Shown here one piece after another: positions 6,837-11,661 of a stretch of 11,661 bases of DNA. Position numbers and translations under genes: made by a program. How positions within the stretch are numbered: position 1 is the first letter of the stretch; each line of letters opens with the position of its first letter. Under the pieces are notes generated by a model. It was not told the origin of the DNA. It worked only from the letters and a program-made list of their open reading frames with translations, and made no database searches. Origin of the DNA: an uncultured Clostridia bacterium (GTDB lineage: Bacteria; Bacillota; Clostridia; RUG12999); contig CATIYX010000177.1 in assembly GCA_949739095.1 (NCBI GenBank), positions 1-11,661 of the forward strand, written 5' to 3'.

Positions 6837-6845
6837 CGAATGTAC

Positions 6846-7865
6846 GTGTTTGGTATCAAAGAAGTTGGAATTGATTTAGGAACGTCGTCTGTGTTGATTT
6901 ATCAAAAAGGAAAGGGAATTGTACTGCGTGAACCTGCCGTAGTAGCCGTTGATGTCCATAAGGGGACTGCAATTGCAACAGGATATAAGGCACAGCGTAT
7001 GCTTGGAAGAACGCCGGAGCATATCAAGGCGGTGCGTCCTATGCGAGATGGGGTCATTTCCGATTATGAATTAACCAGTAAAATGTTGCGGGAATTTTTG
7101 CGTAAAGCAATTAAACCTGGAATATTGGGATATAAAGCGGTTGCGTGCGTACCGAGTGGTGTAACGGAAGTGGAAAAACGGGCGGTTATTGACGCTGTGT
7201 CGCAGGCGGGGGCAAGCCGTGTCCGTATTATTGAAGAACCGATTGCAGCGGCGCTGGGGGCAGGACTGGATATTTCCAAACCAAATGGTTCTATGGTAGT
7301 AGATATCGGCGGCGGAACGACAGATATTGCAATTTTGTCCCTAGACGGAATTGTGGTGCGTGAGTCCATCAAAGTTGCAGGCGATAAATTTGATGAAGCA
7401 ATTGTAAAATATGTCAAGAAAAAATATAATCTGCTCATTGGAGAGCGGACCGCAGAAGAAGCGAAACTGGAAATTGGTTGCGTGCTGCCGATGGAAGAGG
7501 AACGTTCTTTTGAGGTGCGTGGTCGTTGCTTGATTACGGCGCTGCCCAAAACAATTGAACTAACGTCAACTGAAATGGCGGAAGCGACAATTGAAACAGC
7601 AATGCAAATTGCAGAAGCGGTTTATTCTGTTTTGGAGCGGACAAAACCGGAACTTATTTCCGATATTAGCCAGAATGGGCTTGTTTTAACGGGCGGCGGA
7701 AGCTTGATTTGGGGGATGGATATTCTGCTCAAACAGCGTACGGGTATTGCTGCCCTCATTGCAGAGGATTCCATTTCCTGTGTAGCGGAAGGAACAGGGA
7801 AAGCGTTGGATTATATTGAGAGCCTACCCAATGAGGCACAGCGTAAAAAAATTATTTATTCGTAG
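6846..7865 (+). CDS. mbl: MreB/Mbl-family rod-shape-determining actin-like protein
   Basis: A 339-residue bacterial actin that polymerises under the membrane and directs cell-wall elongation. ATP-site signatures are complete: phosphate 1 DLGTSS (10-15), phosphate 2 DIGGGTTD (153-160) and the adenosine loop TGGGSL (282-287); EEPIAAALGAG (130-140) and LLIGERTAEEAKLEIG are also MreB-family hallmarks. The TTDIA version of phosphate 2 and the neighbouring fabZ favour Mbl over MreB proper, but the assignment within the family is tentative. No mreC or mreD follows, again unlike the usual mreB operon. GTG 6846 is preferred for spacing; ATG 6840 would add two residues. The gene has its own promoter and ends one nucleotide before the fabZ ribosome binding site or overlapping it, so fabZ is cotranscribed. 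Confidence 0.9.
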   Translation: MFGIKEVGIDLGTSSVLIYQKGKGIVLREPAVVAVDVHKGTAIATGYKAQRMLGRTPEHIKAVRPMRDGVISDYELTSKMLREFLRKAIKPGILGYKAVACVPSGVTEVEKRAVIDAVSQAGASRVRIIEEPIAAALGAGLDISKPNGSMVVDIGGGTTDIAILSLDGIVVRESIKVAGDKFDEAIVKYVKKKYNLLIGERTAEEAKLEIGCVLPMEEERSFEVRGRCLITALPKTIELTSTEMAEATIETAMQIAEAVYSVLERTKPELISDISQNGLVLTGGGSLIWGMDILLKQRTGIAALIAEDSISCVAEGTGKALDYIESLPNEAQRKKIIYS

Positions 7866-7876
7866 GAGGGCACACA

Positions 7877-8299
7877 ATGTTAGACATCAATGAAATTATG
7901 GAGCGGATTCCGCATCGGTATCCATTTTTGCTGGTTGATAAAATTTTGGAGATTGAAGAAGGAAAACGTGCGGTGGGACTGAAAAATGTCACTATCAATG
8001 AACCGTTTTTCCAGGGACATTTCCCAGGTTATCCTGTGATGCCGGGCGCACTGATTCTGGAATCGCTGGCACAGGTTGGAGCGGTGGCGGTGTTGTCTTT
8101 GCCGGAAAACAAAGGAAAACTGGGAATGTTTGTCGGCGTTGATAGATTCAAGTTTAAATCGCAGGTAAAACCGGGTGATACGCTCACGCTGGAGGCAGAG
8201 ATGCTGCAAATGCGGATGAATATTGGCAAGGCAAAAGTAAAAGCGTCGGTGGATGGAAAAATGGTTGCCGGCGGTGAAATCAGTTTTGCAATTGTATAA
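7877..8299 (+). CDS. fabZ: 3-hydroxyacyl-[acyl-carrier-protein] dehydratase
   Basis: A 140-residue single-hotdog-fold enzyme that dehydrates (3R)-hydroxyacyl-ACP to trans-2-enoyl-ACP in type II fatty acid synthesis. The length is standard. The catalytic histidine is H48 in GHFPGYPVMPG and the acidic partner is E62 in LILESLAQ; the N-terminal IPHRYPFLLVD block is diagnostic. AGGAGGG at 7864-7870 gives 6-nt spacing and overlaps the stop codon of the preceding mbl gene, so the two are translationally close and share the promoter at 6697-6725. No other fatty acid synthesis gene is nearby, so the pairing with a cell-shape gene reflects old synteny rather than a fab operon. Confidence 0.97.
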   Translation: MLDINEIMERIPHRYPFLLVDKILEIEEGKRAVGLKNVTINEPFFQGHFPGYPVMPGALILESLAQVGAVAVLSLPENKGKLGMFVGVDRFKFKSQVKPGDTLTLEAEMLQMRMNIGKAKVKASVDGKMVAGGEISFAIV

Positions 8300-8307
8300 A
8301 GAGTATG

Positions 8308-8338
8308 AGGGGGTGACTAGCGTGTAGTCATCCTTTTT
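8308..8338 (+). terminator. Terminator-like hairpin between fabZ and the HAD gene
   Basis: The stem from 8309-8319 (ending GGTGACTA) pairs with TAGTCATCC from 8325 onward, including one or more G-U pairs, with loop GCGTG, followed by five T residues (8334-8338). It ends only 16 nt before the HAD start codon and 4 nt before that gene's ribosome binding site, so it may act as a partial terminator, an attenuator or a 5' stabilising stem. Confidence 0.7.
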
Positions 8339-8354
8339 CTATGGGAGGAAACGT

Positions 8355-9167
8355 ATGAAATTTGAAGGATATGTTTTAGTGAGTGATATTGACGGAACCT
8401 TAGTCAATAGGCGGTGGGAGGTTACACAAGAGAATAGGGAGGCAATTGCCTATTTTCAGCGCGAAGGAGGCAAATTCACATTAGCGACCGGACGGATTGC
8501 GGGTAGGGTGAAGCAAATACAGCAACAAGTACAAGTTGATTTGCCTGTTATTTGCTACAATGGCGCGTGCATTTATCATCTGGATACGGGAGAAACCCAT
8601 TGGCAGCACTTGCTGGACAGAACTGTTACGGAGGTTGCAGATGAGGTGTTGGAGAGCCTATCGGATGTCAGTATTCAGATTTATGCGAACCATCATATCT
8701 ATTTATATCAGCAGAATCCTAAGGCAGTCTATACAACATTTTTGCTAGATGAACATGTGATTCGGGTGGACGACTATAAAATGACGCCGGAACCGTGGGC
8801 AAAGCTGATGTTTATTGTACAGGCGGATAAAATGCAGCAAGTGCGTGATTGTGTCGGACAAAGCCAGCTGCGGGGACAGTTCAATTTTGTTCAAAGTGCC
8901 CCGGAATACTATGAAGTGCTGCATCCGCTTACCAGCAAAGGCAGTGCGCTGGAAAGCCTGGCGGCAATGATGGGGCTCTCCATGGATAAAATTATTGCGG
9001 TAGGAGATAATGAAAATGACATAGATATGGTAAGAAAGGCAGGATATGGATTTTTGACATCGACGGCAGAGCCAACATACCAAAAAGAAGTCGATTTTAT
9101 TTGCGGAAGTTGCGAATTAGATTCTATTGCAACTGTTATTGAAAAGATGGAGGAATTTGTGTTGTGA
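8355..9167 (+). CDS. Cof-type HAD-IIB family hydrolase (sugar/cofactor phosphatase)
   Basis: A 270-residue cytoplasmic phosphatase of the haloacid dehalogenase superfamily, subclass IIB. All four motifs are intact: motif I SDIDGTL with nucleophile D11 and acid/base D13; motif II T45 in LATGR; motif III K195 in LTSKGSAL; motif IV GDNENDIDM with D218 and D222 binding Mg2+. The region between motifs II and III (about 80-190) is the IIB alpha/beta cap that sets specificity. Relatives dephosphorylate sugar phosphates, FMN or pyridoxal phosphate, often loosely, so the substrate is not predictable. GGGAGG at 8343-8348 is 6 nt before the ATG. It follows the hairpin at 8308-8338, and no convincing promoter was found in between, so expression may depend on readthrough from fabZ. 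Confidence 0.93.
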   Translation: MKFEGYVLVSDIDGTLVNRRWEVTQENREAIAYFQREGGKFTLATGRIAGRVKQIQQQVQVDLPVICYNGACIYHLDTGETHWQHLLDRTVTEVADEVLESLSDVSIQIYANHHIYLYQQNPKAVYTTFLLDEHVIRVDDYKMTPEPWAKLMFIVQADKMQQVRDCVGQSQLRGQFNFVQSAPEYYEVLHPLTSKGSALESLAAMMGLSMDKIIAVGDNENDIDMVRKAGYGFLTSTAEPTYQKEVDFICGSCELDSIATVIEKMEEFVL

Positions 9168-9192
9168 AACTGCATAAAAATGGAAGCAGATA

Positions 9193-9230
9193 AAAAATAT
9201 ATTTGACAAGTAAGTACAAAATATATTTTT
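9193..9230. repeat. 12-bp perfect AT-rich inverted repeat upstream of mmdA
   Basis: AAAAATATATTT at 9193-9204 is the exact reverse complement of AAATATATTTTT at 9219-9230, with a 14-bp spacer. It overlaps the putative promoter: the -35 begins at the end of the left arm and the candidate -10 lies within the right arm, which is the geometry expected of a repressor operator. As RNA the A-U stem would be weak. Confidence 0.6.
9203..9229 (+). promoter_or_regulatory. Putative promoter of the methylmalonyl-CoA decarboxylase operon
   Basis: A perfect -35 TTGACA at 9203-9208 is followed by only imperfect -10 choices: TATTTT at 9224-9229 (15-bp spacing) or TATATT at 9222-9227 (13 bp). The weak match suggests an activator-dependent or tightly repressed promoter, or a start elsewhere. 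The leader to mmdA would be about 150 nt. The remainder of the 222-nt gap 9168-9389 shows a ribosome-binding-site-like AAAGGAG followed by ATGTAG (9241-9256) and nothing else I can name. Confidence 0.4.
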
Positions 9231-9389
9231 AAGAAGGAAAAAAGGAGTTTATGTAGAATATTGAAAGTGGGCAGGATTTGTATTATCTTCGATTGTTAAA
9301 TTTCTGTCCAGGACCATAGCGTAATATATACTCATTACAAACTGATGGGAGTAATTGGTATTGGATATTACTTTAGAGGAGGGAATGAA

Positions 9390-10943
9390 ATGTCGACTAT
9401 CGACAAAATCGCAAACTTAAGAGACCGCAGACAAACCTTGGAACAGGGCGGCGGGAAAGACAAGCAGGACAAACAGCACGCGTCCGGCAAAAAAACAGCG
9501 CGTGAGAGAATTGCAATGCTGCTTGACGAAGGTAGCTTCATTGAAGTGGATGCATTTGTAGAACACCGCGGCACAAAATTTGGCATGGAAAACATGCAGG
9601 CGCCAGCAGAAGGCGTTGTTACCGGATATGGTACAGTGGATGGACGTCTGGTATTTGTCTATGCACAGGATTTTACTGTTATTGGTGGTTCCCTGGGAGA
9701 AATGCACGCAAAGAAAATTTGCAAAGTGATGGACATGGCTGTCAAAATGGGCGCGCCCATCATTGGTATCAATGATTCTGGTGGAGCAAGAATTCAGGAA
9801 GGAATTGATGCTTTGGCAGGTTTTGGGGAAATCTTTTTCCGCAACACCAGCGCGTCCGGTGTGATTCCGCAGATTTCTGTTATTATGGGACCTTGCGCGG
9901 GCGGCGCAGTATATTCGCCAGCAATTCAGGATTTCATTTTTATGGTGGATAAAACCAGCCAAATGTTCATTACCGGTCCGCAGGTTATCAAAGCTGTTAC
10001 TGGCGAAGATGTGACAGCAGATGAACTGGGCGGTGCAGCAGCGCACAATGCCAAAAGCGGCGTAGCGCATTTTGAATATGCTGAGGAGGAAGCCTGTATT
10101 GCAGGTATCAAACAGCTGCTGAGTTACTTACCATCCAATAATCTGGAAGATGCGCCAGAATACGCTTGCGATGAAGCGGATCTTAACCGCATCAGTGAAA
10201 AACTGATGACAATTGTGCCTGATGATGCAGGTAAGGCGTATGACATGAAAGAAGTCATTACAGAAATCGTAGATACAAATAGCTTCATGGAAATTCAGGA
10301 AGCATTTGCGAAAAATATCATTGTTGGATTTGCGCGTATGAACGGACGTACGGTTGGTATCGTAGCAAACCAGCCCAAGGTAGCGGCCGGTTCTTTGGAT
10401 GTAGATTCCTCCGATAAAGCAGCGCGGTTTATCCGGTTCTGTGATGCGTTTAACATTCCGTTGGTGACTTTGACAGACGTACCTGGCTATCTGCCGGGCG
10501 TGGAGCAGGAACACCATGGTATTATCCGTCACGGTGCAAAGCTGCTGTATGCATATAGTGAAGCAACTGTGCCGAAAATCAATGTAATTGTGCGGAAAGC
10601 TTATGGCGGCGCTTATATCGCAATGAGTTCCAAGCATGTTGGCGCAGACATGGTGTTTGCATGGCCGACCTCTGAAATTGCTGTCATGGGACCCGATGGT
10701 GCGGCAAACATTGTATTCAAAAAAGATATTGCAGCGGCGGACGATCCGATGGCTATGCGTCAGGCGAAAATTGAAGAATATAGAAATGAATTTGCTAATC
10801 CATATGAAGCGGCAAAACGCGGTTATGTTGACGATGTGATTGAACCTGATTCCACACGTCCGCGTATCATTAGTGCACTGGAAATGCTGATGAGCAAACG
10901 CGAAACGCGTCCATCCAAAAAGCATGGAAATATTCCGCTATAA
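9390..10943 (+). CDS. mmdA: Methylmalonyl-CoA decarboxylase alpha subunit (acyl-CoA carboxyltransferase)
   Basis: A 517-residue biotin-dependent carboxyltransferase with two crotonase-like halves, the right length for MmdA or propionyl-CoA carboxylase beta and shorter than glutaconyl-CoA decarboxylase alpha. It moves the carboxyl group from (S)-methylmalonyl-CoA to the biotin of the carrier subunit; the membrane beta subunit then releases CO2 and pumps Na+. Key blocks: DSGGARIQEG (129-138) and GPCAGGAVYSPA (167-178) in the N-terminal half, DVPGYLPGVEQE (363-374) and AYGGAYIAMSSK (404-415) in the C-terminal half; the Gly-Gly pairs form the two oxyanion holes. GAGGAGGG at 9376-9383 sits 6 nt before ATG 9390; the in-frame upstream extension from 9345 lacks a site. 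The following mmdD and mmdC genes favour decarboxylase over carboxylase. It is not an oxaloacetate decarboxylase, whose alpha subunit has a different fold. Confidence 0.92.
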   Translation: MSTIDKIANLRDRRQTLEQGGGKDKQDKQHASGKKTARERIAMLLDEGSFIEVDAFVEHRGTKFGMENMQAPAEGVVTGYGTVDGRLVFVYAQDFTVIGGSLGEMHAKKICKVMDMAVKMGAPIIGINDSGGARIQEGIDALAGFGEIFFRNTSASGVIPQISVIMGPCAGGAVYSPAIQDFIFMVDKTSQMFITGPQVIKAVTGEDVTADELGGAAAHNAKSGVAHFEYAEEEACIAGIKQLLSYLPSNNLEDAPEYACDEADLNRISEKLMTIVPDDAGKAYDMKEVITEIVDTNSFMEIQEAFAKNIIVGFARMNGRTVGIVANQPKVAAGSLDVDSSDKAARFIRFCDAFNIPLVTLTDVPGYLPGVEQEHHGIIRHGAKLLYAYSEATVPKINVIVRKAYGGAYIAMSSKHVGADMVFAWPTSEIAVMGPDGAANIVFKKDIAAADDPMAMRQAKIEEYRNEFANPYEAAKRGYVDDVIEPDSTRPRIISALEMLMSKRETRPSKKHGNIPL

Positions 10944-10988
10944 TGCGAGAATAGAGCATTTAGATGAAAGGCGAATGGAGGGAATGGA

Positions 10989-11357
10989 ATGAGTTCAGAA
11001 CAACTGATAGAAATGCTGGTTATCTGCGTACAGGGAATCTTAACTGTTTTTGCGATTTTGCTTATTCTCTGGATTGCCATTGTAATTATGCATAAATGCG
11101 TTGCGCTGGGTGAGAAAAAAGAAAAGAAACAGGAAAAAATGGCGGCGCCAGCACCGACAGCGGCTCCCAAAGCGACTCCGGTGGCAGTTGCGACCGAAGA
11201 CGACGACGAGTTAATTGCTGTTTTGACAGCGGCAGTGGCGGCGTCACTGAATACATCAACATATAATTTGAGAATTAAATCTTTCCGGCGTATCGGTCAA
11301 AACGCTCCAGCGTGGAACGCTGTCGCGCGGAAAGAACAACTTGAAAATCAATTATAA
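10989..11357 (+). CDS. mmdD: Methylmalonyl-CoA decarboxylase delta subunit (OadG-like membrane anchor)
   Basis: A 122-residue small subunit that ties the cytoplasmic carboxyltransferase to the membrane subunit. Residues 9-34 form one hydrophobic membrane segment containing QGILTVF, the OadG-type pattern. A Lys-rich stretch (42-50) marks the cytoplasmic side, followed by an Ala/Pro linker (52-68). The C-terminal tail, DDDELIAVLTAAVAA and RIKSFRRI with AWN-ARKEQL near the end (71-118), matches the conserved MmdD tail that contacts the alpha subunit. GGAGGG at 10977-10982 is 6 nt before the ATG. It lies 45 nt after mmdA with no terminator between, so the operon continues. The short length and low complexity make such genes easy to miss, but the conserved tail makes this identification firm. 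Confidence 0.9.
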   Translation: MSSEQLIEMLVICVQGILTVFAILLILWIAIVIMHKCVALGEKKEKKQEKMAAPAPTAAPKATPVAVATEDDDELIAVLTAAVAASLNTSTYNLRIKSFRRIGQNAPAWNAVARKEQLENQL

Positions 11358-11377
11358 GATAGAGGAGGAAAAGAGAC

Positions 11378-11661
11378 ATGAGAAAATTTAAAATTAACGT
11401 AAACAATAAATCCTATGAGGTTGAAGTAGAAGAAATCGGTGGCACACCAGTAGCGGCTCCGGCTCCTGCACCAGCAGCAGCTCCGGTAGCAGCGCCTGCA
11501 GCGGCACCCGCGGCAGCTCCAGCAGCAAAACCGGCAGCAGCGGCACCAGCTGGTGCAACGAAAGTGAATGCGCCAATGCCTGGAACCATTGTAAGTGTGA
11601 ATGTGTCCAATGGTCAGAGCGTGAAAAAAGGCGATGTTCTCTGCATCCTGGAAGCAATGAA
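11378..11661 (+). CDS. mmdC: Biotin carboxyl carrier subunit of methylmalonyl-CoA decarboxylase (3' truncated by window edge)
   Basis: Ninety-four complete codons are visible from ATG 11378, with AGGAGG at 11363-11368 placed 9 nt upstream. The N-terminus MRKFKINVNNKSYEVEVEEI is typical of biotin carriers of this family. Residues 24-60 are a flexible Ala/Pro linker that lets the biotin arm swing between the alpha and beta subunits. From residue 65 the biotinyl domain begins (APMPGTIVSVNV) and runs to the LEAM motif at 91-94; the window stops after two bases (AA) of the next codon, which should be the biotin-accepting lysine. About 30-35 residues are likely missing. It starts 20 nt after mmdD, in the same operon. 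The lysine codon itself is not complete here, so biotinylation is expected rather than shown. Confidence 0.93.
   Translation, partial: MRKFKINVNNKSYEVEVEEIGGTPVAAPAPAPAAAPVAAPAAAPAAAPAAKPAAAAPAGATKVNAPMPGTIVSVNVSNGQSVKKGDVLCILEAM
11447..11557 (+). repeat. Ala/Pro-rich linker-coding repeat in mmdC
   Basis: Residues 24-60 of the biotin carrier consist almost only of Ala and Pro in loose AAP/APA repeats. Alanine is written with GCA, GCG, GCT and GCC codons mixed, so the DNA is not a perfect tandem repeat and the composition appears maintained at protein level. Confidence 0.8.

Noticed and set aside
6751..6879. Short open frame of about 42 codons from ATG 6751 running through the leader into the MreB/Mbl gene
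   Set aside because: No Shine-Dalgarno sequence precedes the ATG, and it overlaps the real start out of frame.
9417..10925. Long antisense open frames of 217 and 265 codons opposite mmdA
   Set aside because: They mirror the codon structure of a strongly conserved gene, show no recognisable domain, and give compositionally odd proteins rich in His, Cys and Phe; they have no supported ribosome binding site.
11413..11657. Antisense Ala/Gly- and Leu/Pro-rich open frames opposite mmdC
   Set aside because: They are the direct complement of the Ala/Pro linker codons and have no independent evidence.
1..11661. Mobile element, phage, defence or CRISPR content
   Set aside because: No transposase, integrase, terminal repeats, spacer array or defence-type domain was found on either strand; all genes are co-directional metabolic or housekeeping genes.

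Overview
The window looks like a piece of a low-to-medium-GC Bacillota chromosome, most likely an anaerobic Clostridia-type bacterium (a Negativicutes member is the main alternative). The reasons are strong AGGAGG-type ribosome binding sites, SigA-type promoters, short hairpin-plus-U-tract terminators, an mbl-fabZ gene pair, a Bacillus-type mannonate oxidoreductase, and a biotin-dependent decarboxylase cluster of the sodium-pump type. All genes lie on the + strand and intergenic gaps are short. I see no tRNA, rRNA, CRISPR array, insertion sequence or phage gene.

Region 1 (1-3038) is a sugar-modifying cluster. It holds the C-terminal part of a Gfo/Idh/MocA oxidoreductase cut by the window edge, a TIM-barrel sugar isomerase/epimerase (AP2EC fold), a second complete Gfo/Idh/MocA oxidoreductase, and a FucU-type sugar mutarotase. 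A perfect consensus promoter (TTGACA-17 bp-TATAAT) lies just before the mutarotase gene, and a strong terminator closes the region.

Region 2 (3039-6644) is the glucuronate branch of hexuronate catabolism: uxaC (uronate isomerase), uxuA (mannonate dehydratase) and an SDR-type uxuB (fructuronate reductase). Together they convert D-glucuronate through D-fructuronate and D-mannonate to 2-keto-3-deoxygluconate. An extended -10 promoter precedes uxaC. A structured spacer with an anti-Shine-Dalgarno sequence separates uxaC from uxuA, and a perfect 9-bp-stem terminator follows uxuB. Because regions 1 and 2 are adjacent, the oxidoreductase/epimerase set may prepare sugars or glycosides, possibly through 3-keto intermediates, for entry into the uronate pathway. 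That link is inference.

Region 3 (6645-9167) is housekeeping: an MreB/Mbl cell-shape protein, FabZ of fatty acid synthesis, and a Cof-type HAD phosphatase. A terminator-like hairpin sits between fabZ and the HAD gene. In Bacillus subtilis mbl and fabZ are separated by two flagellar genes; here they are directly adjacent.

Region 4 (9168-11661) starts with an AT-rich regulatory gap and then holds the start of a biotin-dependent, probably Na+-translocating, methylmalonyl-CoA decarboxylase operon: mmdA (carboxyltransferase), mmdD (small membrane-anchored subunit) and mmdC (biotin carrier). The window ends inside the codon expected to encode the biotinylated lysine; the membrane beta subunit would be expected next. 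Overall the window is mostly recognisable metabolism. The most interesting points are the oxidoreductase/epimerase cluster beside the uronate genes and several unusual intergenic regulatory structures.
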